Positions 1-10,353 of a DNA stretch of 52,764 nucleotides are shown here, one piece after another (within the stretch, counting starts at the first letter, position 1; every line of letters starts with the position of its first letter). The notes under the pieces are model-generated. The model had not been told where the DNA came from, did not search any database, and worked only from the letters and a program-made list of their open reading frames with translations. Both the position numbers and the translations under genes were made by a program. The DNA lies in the NCBI GenBank assembly GCA_004214175.1, contig SGZH01000005.1, forward strand, positions 1 to 52,764. The letters are read 5' to 3'. The DNA is from Flavobacteriales bacterium (lineage in GTDB: Bacteria; Bacteroidota; Bacteroidia; Flavobacteriales; Flavobacteriaceae).

Positions 1-2
1 TG

Positions 3-980
3 TTAGGAAAATATGAAAAATATATAACTGAATTATTTGGTTACGATAAAATATTACCAATGAATACTGGTGTCGAAGGTGGTGAAACTGCATTAAAATT
101 ATGCAGAAAGTGGGCTTATAAAGTAAAAGGAATTAAAAAAAATAAAGCAAAAATTTTATTTGCTGAAAATAATTTTTGGGGCAGGACTCTGGCAGCGGTA
201 TCTTCATCTACCGACCCAAGTGCATTTAATGACTATGGACCATATTTACCAGGTTTCGAAATTGTAAAATATAATAATTTAAATGCTTTAGAAAAGGCTT
301 TGGAGGATCCTAATATTGCTGGTTATATGGTAGAACCTATACAAGGAGAGGCTGGAGTTTTAGTTCCTGATGATGGATATTTAAGAAAGGCATATGACTT
401 ATGCAAATCAAAAAATGTTCTTTTTATTGCAGACGAGGTTCAAACAGGAATTTCAAGAACAGGAAAATTATATTGCTGTCAGCATGAGGGTGTCAAACCA
501 GATATTTTAATTTTAGGTAAAGCTCTATCTGGAGGAGTTTTTCCAGTTTCTGCAGCTTTAGCGAATGATGAAATAATGATGACAATTAAACCAGGAGAAC
601 ATGGTTCTACTTTTGGAGGTAATCCTTTAGGTTGTAGTATTGCTATGGCAGCATTAAAGGTAGCTGTTGATGAAAACTTAGCAGATAATGCTGAAAAATT
701 AGGAATTATTTTTAGAAAAGAATTATCTGATTTTGCTTTAGAAAACAATTTAGTTAAATCTGTTCGAGGTAAAGGTTTGTTAAATGCCATATTAATTAAT
801 GATACTGAAGAGAGTAAAACAGCTTGGAATATTTGTCTAAAGCTAAGAGATAATGGTTTGTTAGCAAAACCAACACACGGTAATATAATTCGTTTTGCAC
901 CACCTTTAATAATTACAGAAAAACAACTTTTAGAATGTATTTCAATAATTAAAAAGACCATTAACGAATTTGAATACTAA
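3..980 (+). CDS. rocD: Ornithine--oxo-acid aminotransferase (class III PLP aminotransferase), 5' truncated by window start
   Basis: Frame is open from base 3 ([37 protein letters not shown]), so the ORF-track start at 60 is internal. PLP-lysine region [15 protein letters not shown] and [14 protein letters not shown] motif typical of ornithine aminotransferases. Confidence 0.9.
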   Translation, partial: LGKYEKYITELFGYDKILPMNTGVEGGETALKLCRKWAYKVKGIKKNKAKILFAENNFWGRTLAAVSSSTDPSAFNDYGPYLPGFEIVKYNNLNALEKALEDPNIAGYMVEPIQGEAGVLVPDDGYLRKAYDLCKSKNVLFIADEVQTGISRTGKLYCCQHEGVKPDILILGKALSGGVFPVSAALANDEIMMTIKPGEHGSTFGGNPLGCSIAMAALKVAVDENLADNAEKLGIIFRKELSDFALENNLVKSVRGKGLLNAILINDTEESKTAWNICLKLRDNGLLAKPTHGNIIRFAPPLIITEKQLLECISIIKKTINEFEY

Positions 981-983
981 TAG

Positions 984-1532
984 ATGAAACTTGGTGATTA
1001 TGTTTCGGTTTTGGATGAAGATGTTTATGGAAAAGTAGTATCTATTGTAGGGAATAAAATTACTATAATTGACTTGGACGGTTTTGAACAACAATATTTA
1101 AAAAATGAATTAGTCTACCAATCGCAAGAACTTCCTGACTTAGCAAATTCCCTTGAAAATATTTCAGAGATTATCACTGAAAAAGAACAAAAAAAACATA
1201 ATTTTTCTTCAAAAATAAAACCAAAAGAAAGAAAGTCTGCTCAAATGGAAGTTGATTTGCATATTCATCAACTGGTTTCAGACACTAGAAATATGGATAA
1301 TTTTGAAATGTTAAATTTTCAATTAGAAATAGCCAAAAGAAAAATAGCTTTTGCAATAAGAAAAAAAATACAGAAAATCATTTTTATTCATGGTGTTGGT
1401 CAGGGAGTTTTAAAGTATGAATTAATCAGAGTTCTCAAAGAATACGAAGGGCGCCTTGAGTTTTATGATGCTGATTATCAAAAATATGGGCTAGGCGCTA
1501 CAGAGGTTTATATTTTTCAGAGTAAATATTAG
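984..1532 (+). CDS. Smr-domain (MutS2 C-terminal-like) protein
   Basis: C-terminal EVDLHIHQLV...KIIFIHGVGQGVLKYELIRVLKEY...YGLGATEVYI, the Smr signature (LDLH...HGxGxG). Confidence 0.8.
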   Translation: MKLGDYVSVLDEDVYGKVVSIVGNKITIIDLDGFEQQYLKNELVYQSQELPDLANSLENISEIITEKEQKKHNFSSKIKPKERKSAQMEVDLHIHQLVSDTRNMDNFEMLNFQLEIAKRKIAFAIRKKIQKIIFIHGVGQGVLKYELIRVLKEYEGRLEFYDADYQKYGLGATEVYIFQSKY

Positions 1533-1536
1533 CTTT

Positions 1537-2415
1537 TTAAAATTCGGGTGTGAGCGATACGGTTCCGTCAATAATATTATTCTGGTTCCCAAGTATCATA
1601 GTTTCTTTAGTTATTTGTTCTGTTCCGTTAATAAGAATAAGATTGTTAATTATTAATTCAATATCACTTGTTAGTCGGTAGGTATGGATTCTATATTGAT
1701 CAATGGTATTATTGTTGGTCATGTTTTCATTTAAATAATCAGGGATATTAGAGATAGTAAGATCATTTGTTGGATCTAAATCACCATTAGCATCTTCATA
1801 TCTTGTTAAAATAGAGTCGTTGTCATCATCCACATCTAAATAATCAGGGATTAAATCACCATCTGTATCCAAAGGAAATTCAGAAATTCCTTCTAAAAAA
1901 TCGGGCCCTAGTTCATTAATAGTAGGAACATTATCTCCATCATCATCGTTATCATAATAATCTAACAGACCATCATTATCAGTATCTAAGGCACTATTTA
2001 TATCTTCTATAATTCCATCATTATCATCTTTAATTACCGTTGTTGTAAGCTGAACTAAACCAGATGCTCCAAAATATTCGTTGATTACATTTGGTGTGAT
2101 TGGTGGGATACTACTACAAAAATAATCATCATCTATATCATCATCATATTTTCTGTAATTAACTAGGTATGTAGTGCCATTTAATGCATATTCATTGATT
2201 CCATTCTCAATAAACAAAATATCATTTGTTTCTAAAACAAGAGATATGCTTTCTGCAGCAAATGAGTTATTTATATTATAAAAAGTATAAGAACCAATTC
2301 CGCCACAAGTTTTTAAATTGTTACCGATAAAATTAAAATCAGTAATGATGACGTCGCCATCGTCACATGATGTTAATAGGCTTATAATTATTAAAATAAA
2401 AAAAAAATTACGCAT
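1537..2415 (-). CDS. Putative lipoprotein with thrombospondin type 3-like Asp-rich (calcium-binding-like) repeats
   Basis: Internal Met (MRNFFFILIIISLLTSCDD) gives a lipobox-type signal peptide; repeats DTDNDGLLDYYDNDDDGDN and DTDGDLIPDYLDVDDDNDS. Confidence 0.65.
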   Translation of the reverse strand: MRNFFFILIIISLLTSCDDGDVIITDFNFIGNNLKTCGGIGSYTFYNINNSFAAESISLVLETNDILFIENGINEYALNGTTYLVNYRKYDDDIDDDYFCSSIPPITPNVINEYFGASGLVQLTTTVIKDDNDGIIEDINSALDTDNDGLLDYYDNDDDGDNVPTINELGPDFLEGISEFPLDTDGDLIPDYLDVDDDNDSILTRYEDANGDLDPTNDLTISNIPDYLNENMTNNNTIDQYRIHTYRLTSDIELIINNLILINGTEQITKETMILGNQNNIIDGTVSLTPEF

Positions 2416-2487
2416 AAAGAAATATATTATACAAAGAAACAATTTTTCTTTATTATGAAACTATAATAAATTGTATTTTTGACCATT

Positions 2488-3636
2488 ATGAGAAAAATCT
2501 ATTTTGATAATGCTGCGACAACTCAGGTCAGAAAAGAGGTAGTAGATAAGGTAGCAGAAATATTAAGTACCGAATTCGGTAATCCTTCCTCAACTCATTC
2601 TATCGGAAGATCTTCTAAATCTATTCTTGAAAATTGTAGAAAAGAAATTGCTGCTCATTTTAAAGTGACTGCAGCAGAAATAATTTTTACTTCAGGAGGA
2701 ACAGAAGCAGATAATTTAATAATAAATAGTTGTGTAAGAGATTTAAAAGTAGAGCGAATAATAACAAGTAAAATTGAACATCATGCTGTTTTACATACAA
2801 TACAGGATATAAGTAGTGAACTTAATATTCAAATAGATTATGTTGAATTAGGCCAAAATGGGATGGTCAATTATGATCATTTAGAAAATCTTCTCCAAAA
2901 ATCTCCATCAAAAACTTTAGTTAGTTTAATGCACGTTAATAATGAAATTGGGAATATTTTAGATATCAATAAAGTAGCAACTATTTGTAAGCATAATAAT
3001 GCTTTGTTTCATAGTGATACTGTTCAATCTGTAGGTCATTATAGTTTAGATTTTTCAAAAATACCAATTGATTTTGCAGCTGTTGCAGCACATAAATTTC
3101 ATGGTCCAAAAGGGATAGGATTTGCATTTGTCAGAAAAAATTCAGGCTTAAAATCCTCTATAAAAGGAGGTGAACAAGAGCGTGGTTTAAGAGCAGGTAC
3201 GGAGGCTGTTTATGCTATAGCAGGCCTTAATGAAGCTTTGAAATTATCTTATCAACACCTTACAGAAGAAAGAAACTACATTAAAACGATAAAAAATTAT
3301 TTTAAGGATACTTTATTAAAAGAAATTCCAGATGCTAAACTAAATGGTTGCTGTGGTGATGATGATTTTAGCACCTACACATTACTAAATGTTTTATTAC
3401 CTATACCGGCAGAAAAAGCGTCCTTGTTATTATTTCAGCTTGATTTAAAAGGAATCGCTTGCTCTAAAGGTTCTGCTTGCCAGAGTGGAAGTTTAAGTGG
3501 ATCACACGTTTTGTCAGAAATTCTATCAAAAGAAGATATGCTAAAACCATCGATACGTTTTTCTTTCTCAACCTACAATACTATCGAAGAAGTAGATTTT
3601 GTAATTAAAACGTTGAAAGAATTAATAGATTCTTAA
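2488..3636 (+). CDS. Cysteine desulfurase (NifS/IscS-like)
   Basis: MRKIYFDNAATTQVR start, HKFHGPKGIGF PLP-lysine motif, GSACQSGS active-site Cys loop. ATG at 2488 is preferred over the TTG at 2479. Confidence 0.9.
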   Translation: MRKIYFDNAATTQVRKEVVDKVAEILSTEFGNPSSTHSIGRSSKSILENCRKEIAAHFKVTAAEIIFTSGGTEADNLIINSCVRDLKVERIITSKIEHHAVLHTIQDISSELNIQIDYVELGQNGMVNYDHLENLLQKSPSKTLVSLMHVNNEIGNILDINKVATICKHNNALFHSDTVQSVGHYSLDFSKIPIDFAAVAAHKFHGPKGIGFAFVRKNSGLKSSIKGGEQERGLRAGTEAVYAIAGLNEALKLSYQHLTEERNYIKTIKNYFKDTLLKEIPDAKLNGCCGDDDFSTYTLLNVLLPIPAEKASLLLFQLDLKGIACSKGSACQSGSLSGSHVLSEILSKEDMLKPSIRFSFSTYNTIEEVDFVIKTLKELIDS

Positions 3637-3639
3637 AAT

Positions 3640-6105
3640 CTAAAATTTCATAGTCGTTCTGACATTAAATACACGAGGAGTTAAATAGTTGGGAATTGCA
3701 TACTGAACCTTTGTATAAACATCTCTTACAAAGGTATTAGTGATTGAGTTTTGAACATCAAAGATATTGAATATTTCAAGACCAATGGTTAACTCTTTAA
3801 AAGCTTTTAGGAATCCTGATTTTTTTAATTTTTTATTGTTTATTAAGATGTACGAAAATCCAACGTCAGCTCTCTTATAGTCAGGTAATCTTGTTTGATA
3901 ATTATAAGGATCTGCATAACTAGGAGACCCACCTGGCAAACCAGTGTTATAGGTTAGGTTTAAGTATAGTTTTAAATCAGGTATTACTTTTACATAGTCT
4001 TGAAATAAAACTGAAAATTTTAATCGTTGATCAGTAGGCCTAAAAATATATCCTCTACCATCAATATTCTCTTTTGTTTTTAAATAACCAATACTAACCC
4101 AACTTTCAGTTCCAGGCACAAACTCCCCAGCTAGTCTCACATCAGCTCCATAAGCGTAAGCAACTGCATTATTTCTAGCTCGATAACGAATCCTTACATT
4201 TTCTAAAGTATAAGGATTTACATCAGTGAGTGACTTGTAGTACAGTTCAGTATTTAAAGAAAACGGTCTACCCCATAGGTCAAAACTATAATCGTTACCT
4301 AATACCACATGAATTGATTGTTGTGCTTTTACCTCAGGATTTACAATGCCCAGTGAATCTCTTAGTTCTCTATATAAGGGAGGTTGATGGTAAAAGCCGC
4401 CTGAGACTCTAAAAAGTATATCAGCTTCCCAATCAGGTTTCAAGGAGGCTTGAACTCTTGGACTGAAAACAGTTTGAGAGTTGCTATTTAGCCCTTTTCC
4501 TCCAACGGTCCAGTGGTGTGCTCTAACTCCAGCATTAAGCCAGAGATCACTATTGCCAAGGTTAGCTCTTTTACTCCATTGAATAAATCCAGAGATTCGA
4601 TCAATTTGAACATCATTAGTTGCTCTAACAGATGTATATGGTAAAATAGGAGAGGTGAAGGGATCATAAGGTTCGTTATTTCCAAGGTCTCCAATTGGTG
4701 GACGAATAGAAAATCCAGCTGAATCAATGACTTCATACTCTTGGATTCTATCTCGAATATCTTCATGGGTGTATTTTATTCCGTAATCAATTTTATTATC
4801 ATCAATTGATAAAATTCCTTTGTGTTCTAAATTGATAAACAGTGCATCTAGATCGTTCCTTGCATGAGTTAACTGAGAACCAATGCCTTCTGTAAATTCA
4901 ACCTCACCAAGATTTTCTCCACCAATATCAGTGTTCACCTCACCCAATCTGTATTCAGCAAAAATATCATAATGCTCTTGTTCTTTTGAGTGGTATATTG
5001 AACCAATTAGCTTGGCAGTATAATCATCAGATACAACATAAGTACCCTTTAAAGCTCCAAAATAAGTTTGGTATTGATCTACTTCTTGTCCTTCATAAAA
5101 AACTAGTAGTGCTACAGGATCGGTAATAGTTCCAAAGTTAGTCTGTCTTGTTAATGGTTCAAATTGATAATCGTTAATAGATATATTTCCAAGAAAATTT
5201 AATTCAAATTTATTGGTAATTTTATAACTTAAATAAGCTTGAGCATCTGCAAATACAGGTTTATAATTTGATTTAGTTTCTGTTGAATTTACAAACAGGC
5301 TATTGTTTCTGTAACGTGCTCCAACAATACCGTTGAATCTACCGTTTTTGGAAACCCCTCCAGAAGAAATATTAGCGCCTAATAAACTTATGTCTGCAGT
5401 GGCTTCAAAAGCAACTGGCTTTCGATATGTGATATCCAAAACAGAAGAAAGCTTATCTCCGTATTTTGCTTGAAAACCTCCAGCTGAAAAATCAACTTTG
5501 GAAGTTAAGTCGGTATTTACAAAACTAAAACCTTCTTGCTGACCACTTCGTATTAGAAAGGGTCTATATACCTCGATTTCATTTACATAGACCAAGTTTT
5601 CGTCGTAATTACCACCTCTTACTGCATATTGTGTACTTAGTTCATTATTACTATTTACACCTGGTAAAGATTTAATTAAATTTTCCACTCCTGCATTTGC
5701 TCCAGGAATTTTTCGGATAGCTTCAGGACTTATAGTAGTAATTCCTTCAATTCTTTTTCTTTTATTTCTTGAAATTACCACCTCTCCAATCTGTTCAATA
5801 GCTAAACTCATTACCGGATTAATTTCAAAGTCTGAATTAGCGCTTAAAGCTGGAACAGAGATTTGAATATTTTTAAAAGTTACATGAGAAAACACTAAGG
5901 TTAATTGCTTTTTTGATGGCACTTCAAGAGAGTAAAATCCATCAAAATTTGTTTGTGTGCCTTCATTTCCAACAGTGACATTTACTTTAGATATAGGTAT
6001 GTTGTTTTCATCAAGAATGATACCTTTTATAATAGCATTCTGAGCTGAGAGGCTACAAAAAGAAATGGTAAGTAGAAATATAAGAAGCGAAGTATATGTT
6101 TTCAA
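3640..6105 (-). CDS. TonB-dependent receptor with N-terminal carboxypeptidase-regulatory-like domain
   Basis: Signal peptide, IIKGIILDENNIPISKVNVTVGNEGTQTNFDGFYSLEVP, plug motif, C-terminal beta-barrel ending MKF. TTG at 6105 sits directly before LKTYTSLLIFLLTISFCSLSAQ; the longer ORF start overlaps the upstream gene. Confidence 0.85.
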   Translation of the reverse strand: MKTYTSLLIFLLTISFCSLSAQNAIIKGIILDENNIPISKVNVTVGNEGTQTNFDGFYSLEVPSKKQLTLVFSHVTFKNIQISVPALSANSDFEINPVMSLAIEQIGEVVISRNKRKRIEGITTISPEAIRKIPGANAGVENLIKSLPGVNSNNELSTQYAVRGGNYDENLVYVNEIEVYRPFLIRSGQQEGFSFVNTDLTSKVDFSAGGFQAKYGDKLSSVLDITYRKPVAFEATADISLLGANISSGGVSKNGRFNGIVGARYRNNSLFVNSTETKSNYKPVFADAQAYLSYKITNKFELNFLGNISINDYQFEPLTRQTNFGTITDPVALLVFYEGQEVDQYQTYFGALKGTYVVSDDYTAKLIGSIYHSKEQEHYDIFAEYRLGEVNTDIGGENLGEVEFTEGIGSQLTHARNDLDALFINLEHKGILSIDDNKIDYGIKYTHEDIRDRIQEYEVIDSAGFSIRPPIGDLGNNEPYDPFTSPILPYTSVRATNDVQIDRISGFIQWSKRANLGNSDLWLNAGVRAHHWTVGGKGLNSNSQTVFSPRVQASLKPDWEADILFRVSGGFYHQPPLYRELRDSLGIVNPEVKAQQSIHVVLGNDYSFDLWGRPFSLNTELYYKSLTDVNPYTLENVRIRYRARNNAVAYAYGADVRLAGEFVPGTESWVSIGYLKTKENIDGRGYIFRPTDQRLKFSVLFQDYVKVIPDLKLYLNLTYNTGLPGGSPSYADPYNYQTRLPDYKRADVGFSYILINNKKLKKSGFLKAFKELTIGLEIFNIFDVQNSITNTFVRDVYTKVQYAIPNYLTPRVFNVRTTMKF

Positions 6106-6118
6106 TTTAATTTTATAT

Positions 6119-7804
6119 TTATTTTCTATAAAAAGTCGATTCAAATGTAGCATTATTTCCAACATTATCAATGACAATTAGTTTCAAATTATTTTCCACT
6201 TCAGAGATAATTTGATCTTTGAAATCATAAGTTAAAACGTCTTTTTTGTAATCATATTCCATCAAAATAAATTGTCCGTTAATAGTAGCTCTATAGGAGC
6301 TTATTCCACTTAAATCATCAGTTATTTTTATTTTTAAAGTTTTATTTTTACTAATCCACTTTTTGTTTAGAAAATTAATAGGTTTTATTTCTGGATTTTT
6401 TGTGTCGACTGCTAAAACGAAGGTGCCCAACTTTTTTGTTTTTGCAATCAATTTATTTCCTTTTCTGAATGTTTTGATGTAATAAGGAATCTTTTTATAA
6501 TTGAGCCTACCAATATAAAGTTTATCAATATCTGTTTTATTATAATTTGATATATCTATACTGATAGAGAGTTTTTTATGAAGAGGAATAACATCTTTAT
6601 GAAGTTTTAGAGTATCAACTTTTGCATCAATATCGAGATAGGTGTCTTCATATAAACTATTTGCTGGAATATAAATATTAAATTTACCTTTTGTTATAGA
6701 ATACCCTTCTTGAGTATATACAAAATCTTCTGTTTTATTAGTTATTTCAGGTGTTAATGTTTCAGGCCGTTCCCCTATAATAGGGATTGAAATGAAAATA
6801 GTATTTTTATTAAAATCTCTCACTTTTATTAAATAGGTGGAATTTAATCGATGTTGAATGTCTAGAATTCCATTGCCATTTTCGTTTTTAATAATACTTA
6901 GAGGGTTATTTGATTCTCTAAAAAGTTTTTGAATACGAATCTTATTATTTTTATAATACTTATAATCAATATATCTATTTATATAACTAGTTTCAGCAAA
7001 TGAAAATTTTTCAAAGACAACTTTAAAATTTTGCTTACCATTGTAAAAAGTATCAATTTCATAAACGCCATTTTTATTTGAAGCTCCATTTTGTTGGTCA
7101 AAGGTAGAAATGCCAAATCCAATTTTTCCAAATGCAGTTATATTTTCAGCCTTATAAGATCCATCTTTTTGGGAAATAAGTCTTATTTTAATAGGATTTT
7201 GAGATTGATTAATTTGAGAATCTTTTGTAAGAGGGTATGCATACAAATTTGTTGCAATCGGATTTTCGGTATCTGGGATTATAATTCCGAAAAGAAGCGG
7301 ATTCATTGGACGTGAATTTTTATCCCGTATTTCAAAATGTAAATGAGGTCCATCACTACTTCCGCTGTTTCCAGTATACCCAATTAAATCTCCTTTTTTT
7401 ACTCTTAGTTGATTTGCCTCAGGGAATATTTCAATTTCATAAGATTCTTTTTTGTATTGAGCATTTTTAACAAATTTTTGAATGGTATCACCGTATTTTT
7501 TCAAATGTGCATATACTGTTTGGTATCCATTTGGATGTTTTAAATAAAGAGCTTTACCATAACCAAAATGAGAAACTTTTATCCTGTTGATAAAACCATC
7601 AGCCGGAGCGTAGATCGGAATTCCTGATTGTTGTTGTGTTTTTATATCCAATCCACTGTGGAAATGGTTATTTCTTAATTCTCCAAAATTTCCAGAAAGA
7701 ACAAGTGGGATTTTTACAGGATTACTAAAATAATTATCTGGAAGCTCTTCCTGAGCAAATAAAGAAACATAGCATAGAAAAAATAAAACTTTAATCTTTT
7801 TCAT
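6119..7804 (-). CDS. M23 family metallopeptidase
   Basis: HSGLDIKTQQQSGIPIYAPADGFI and GDSDGPHLHFEIRD-type LytM/M23 motifs (HxxxD...HLHFE). Confidence 0.88.
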   Translation of the reverse strand: MKKIKVLFFLCYVSLFAQEELPDNYFSNPVKIPLVLSGNFGELRNNHFHSGLDIKTQQQSGIPIYAPADGFINRIKVSHFGYGKALYLKHPNGYQTVYAHLKKYGDTIQKFVKNAQYKKESYEIEIFPEANQLRVKKGDLIGYTGNSGSSDGPHLHFEIRDKNSRPMNPLLFGIIIPDTENPIATNLYAYPLTKDSQINQSQNPIKIRLISQKDGSYKAENITAFGKIGFGISTFDQQNGASNKNGVYEIDTFYNGKQNFKVVFEKFSFAETSYINRYIDYKYYKNNKIRIQKLFRESNNPLSIIKNENGNGILDIQHRLNSTYLIKVRDFNKNTIFISIPIIGERPETLTPEITNKTEDFVYTQEGYSITKGKFNIYIPANSLYEDTYLDIDAKVDTLKLHKDVIPLHKKLSISIDISNYNKTDIDKLYIGRLNYKKIPYYIKTFRKGNKLIAKTKKLGTFVLAVDTKNPEIKPINFLNKKWISKNKTLKIKITDDLSGISSYRATINGQFILMEYDYKKDVLTYDFKDQIISEVENNLKLIVIDNVGNNATFESTFYRK

Positions 7805-7897
7805 AGTGTAAAATTAGTGATACGCTATAAATAATTGTTGGGAGTTAATCAATTTATCAGACAAGTTATCAATATTACAAAATTATTTGCATTTTAA

Positions 7898-7928
7898 TTG
7901 GCTTTTCATCATGCGATTGTTAACTTTG
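7898..7928 (+). promoter_or_regulatory. Putative Bacteroidetes sigma promoter (TTG-N20-TAACTTTG)
   Basis: TTG at 7898-7900 and TAACTTTG at 7921-7928 match the Bacteroidetes TTTG/TTG-N19-21-TAnnTTTG consensus, 27 bp upstream of the ORF at 7955. Confidence 0.5.
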
Positions 7929-7954
7929 TAGAAATAGTATTGAATTAATTATTA

Positions 7955-8245
7955 ATGAGTAATTTATCAGGAATTGTTGATTCTTTGGAGAATAGGGTCA
8001 TTAAACTCCTCCAAGAATACGAAATTTTGAAGAGTTTGAAGATTAAATTGGAAGATGAAATTACAATTTTAAAATCTCAACAAGATCAAAATATTATAGA
8101 AATCGATTTTTGGAAAGACGAATGTAATACGTTAAGAATTGCAAATTCAATGCTTGGCAGTAATAAAAATAAACGAGAAACAAAACTCAAAATAAATGAA
8201 TTAGTTCGGGAAATTGATAAATGCATAACCCAACTTTCCGAATAA
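7955..8245 (+). CDS. Short coiled-coil protein, ZapB-like by context (directly upstream of zapA)
   Basis: 96 aa, heptad-rich, immediately before zapA. Confidence 0.6.
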   Translation: MSNLSGIVDSLENRVIKLLQEYEILKSLKIKLEDEITILKSQQDQNIIEIDFWKDECNTLRIANSMLGSNKNKRETKLKINELVREIDKCITQLSE

Positions 8246-8251
8246 ATTAAA

Positions 8252-8536
8252 ATGTCAGACCAACAAAAAATTAAACTATCAATAGCAGACAGAGTGTATC
8301 CATTAACAACTACACCTGAACAAGAAGAAGCTCTAAGAAAGGCTACAAAAAAGATAGATGAAATGATTAAAAGGTTTGAAAAAAGTTATGCTGTGAGAGA
8401 TAAGCAAGACGTATTGGCCATGTGCGCATTACAATTTGCAACTCAAGTAGAACAAAAACAAATAGATAAAATAGAAGATAGCCAACACATTGAAAATAAA
8501 ATTCAAAAATTAAATCAAATGTTGCACGATTTTTAA
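8252..8536 (+). CDS. zapA: Cell division protein ZapA
   Basis: KIKLSIADRVYPLTTTPEQEEALRKATKKIDEMIKRFE...DVLAMCALQFA pattern typical of Bacteroidetes ZapA. Confidence 0.85.
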   Translation: MSDQQKIKLSIADRVYPLTTTPEQEEALRKATKKIDEMIKRFEKSYAVRDKQDVLAMCALQFATQVEQKQIDKIEDSQHIENKIQKLNQMLHDF

Positions 8537-8565
8537 ATCGTAACGTTCTTTAAAATAAGGTTACT

Positions 8566-8738
8566 GCCTACATTAATACTATTTTTGGTAAACTCAACGC
8601 GAATTCTTTAAAAAGGGTGAGTTATAGTTGTAAAAGCGAGCCGTGTCCCTTGGGAGGGCGGATACTTGATCAACTAATTAACCCTAAACTTGTTTTAAGG
8701 AGTTTATACAAAACCAGCTATTAATGTAGGCTTTTTTT
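8566..8738 (+). ncRNA. ssrS: 6S RNA-like structured RNA (Bacteroidetes 6S / 6S-Flavo type) between zapA and rny
   Basis: Perfect 13-bp closing stem GCCTACATTAATA (8566-8578) / TATTAATGTAGGC (8719-8731) followed by T7; second stem TAAACTC (8589-8595)/GAGTTTA (8700-8706); internal bubble; then GGGTGAGTTATAGTTG (8615-8630)/CAACTAATTAACCC (8671-8684) and an apical CCCTTGGGAGGG hairpin. Confidence 0.78.
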
Positions 8739-8787
8739 ATGAATAAAACTCAAGTATACTAGTACTTAAAGTCTAAAGAATATAGAT

Positions 8788-10353
8788 ATGAATGATATAA
8801 TATTACCCATAATAATAGGAATAGTAGCAGTTATTGTAGGTTACGGTATTGCAAAAATCCTTGAAAAAAATAAAGCCACACATATTATTAAGTCCGCTAA
8901 AAAAAGAGCTACTTCTATTGCTAAACAAGCCGATAAAGAAGCAGAATCACTTAAAAAGGATAAAATATTGCAGGCAAAAGAAAAATTTTTAGAATTAAAG
9001 GCTGAGCATGAAAGAGTCATTTTGAATAGAGATAAAAAAATATCTGAATCTGAGAAAAGAACAAGAGAAAAAGAATCTAAAGTAACTAGTGAATTAGCGA
9101 AAACTAAAAATTTAAATATAACTTTAGAGTCTAAGAAAAATGAATATAATGAAAGATTAACCTTTCTTGATAAAAGACAAGTAGAAATAGATAAAATGCA
9201 TCGCAGACAAATTGAACAACTTGAAGTTATTTCGAGTCTTTCAGCTGATGATGCAAAGGCTCAATTAATAGAGAGTATTAAAGATGAGGCTAAAACCGAT
9301 GCCATGGCTTACATACAAAACTCGCTAGAAGAAGCTAAATTAACAGCCCAGCAAGAGGCAAAAAAAGTTGTCATTAATACGATTCAGCGAATAGGTACTG
9401 AAGAAGCTATAGAAAACTGTGTTTCAGTTTTTAATTTAGAAAGTGATGATGTAAAAGGACGAATTATTGGACGTGAAGGTAGAAATATTCGTGCTATAGA
9501 GGCTGCAACTGGAGTAGAAATAATAGTTGATGATACTCCAGATGCAATTATATTATCTTGCTTTGATTCCGTTAGAAGAGAAATAGCTCGCTTATCATTA
9601 CATAAATTAGTGACAGATGGGCGTATTCACCCCGCCAGAATTGAGGAAATAGTTAAAAAGACCAAAAAGCAGATAGAAGAGGAGATCAAAGAAGTAGGAA
9701 AAAGAACCGTAATAGATCTTGGTATACACGGACTTCATCCAGAATTAATTAAAGCTGTTGGTAGAATGAAATTTCGTTCTTCATATGGTCAAAACCTATT
9801 ACAACATTCTAGGGAGGTTGCAAAACTTTGTGGGGTAATGGCTTCTGAGCTTGGTTTGAATCCAAAATTAGCCAAAAGAGCCGGTTTATTGCATGATATA
9901 GGAAAGGTTCCAGAAACAGAAACTGAATTACCTCATGCTCTATTAGGGATGCAATTAGCAGAAAGACATGGTGAAAAGCCAGATGTTTGTAATGCGATTG
10001 GAGCTCACCATGATGAAATTGAAATGAACACTTTGTTGTCACCAATAATTCAAGTTTGTGATGCAATTAGTGGAGCAAGACCTGGAGCAAGACGACAAGT
10101 TTTAGACTCTTACATCCAACGTTTAAAAGATTTAGAGGAAGTGGCGTTTGGGTTTAAAGGTGTAAATAAGGCATATGCTATACAAGCTGGTCGTGAACTA
10201 CGTGTTATGGTAGAAAGCGAAAAAGTAAGTGATGAAAAAGCATCAGAATTATCTTTTAATATTTCTCAAAAAATTCAAACAGAAATGACATATCCAGGTC
10301 AAGTAAAAGTTACTGTTATAAGGGAAACAAGAGCAGTGAATATTGCAAAGTAA
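8788..10353 (+). CDS. rny: Ribonuclease Y
   Basis: N-terminal TM helix, coiled coil, KH domain ([29 protein letters not shown]) and HD domain (LLHDIGK). Confidence 0.95.
   Translation: MNDIILPIIIGIVAVIVGYGIAKILEKNKATHIIKSAKKRATSIAKQADKEAESLKKDKILQAKEKFLELKAEHERVILNRDKKISESEKRTREKESKVTSELAKTKNLNITLESKKNEYNERLTFLDKRQVEIDKMHRRQIEQLEVISSLSADDAKAQLIESIKDEAKTDAMAYIQNSLEEAKLTAQQEAKKVVINTIQRIGTEEAIENCVSVFNLESDDVKGRIIGREGRNIRAIEAATGVEIIVDDTPDAIILSCFDSVRREIARLSLHKLVTDGRIHPARIEEIVKKTKKQIEEEIKEVGKRTVIDLGIHGLHPELIKAVGRMKFRSSYGQNLLQHSREVAKLCGVMASELGLNPKLAKRAGLLHDIGKVPETETELPHALLGMQLAERHGEKPDVCNAIGAHHDEIEMNTLLSPIIQVCDAISGARPGARRQVLDSYIQRLKDLEEVAFGFKGVNKAYAIQAGRELRVMVESEKVSDEKASELSFNISQKIQTEMTYPGQVKVTVIRETRAVNIAK

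Noticed and set aside
479-961. 160-aa minus-strand ORF inside the aminotransferase
   Set aside because: Fully antisense to a clear aminotransferase; no recognisable motifs.
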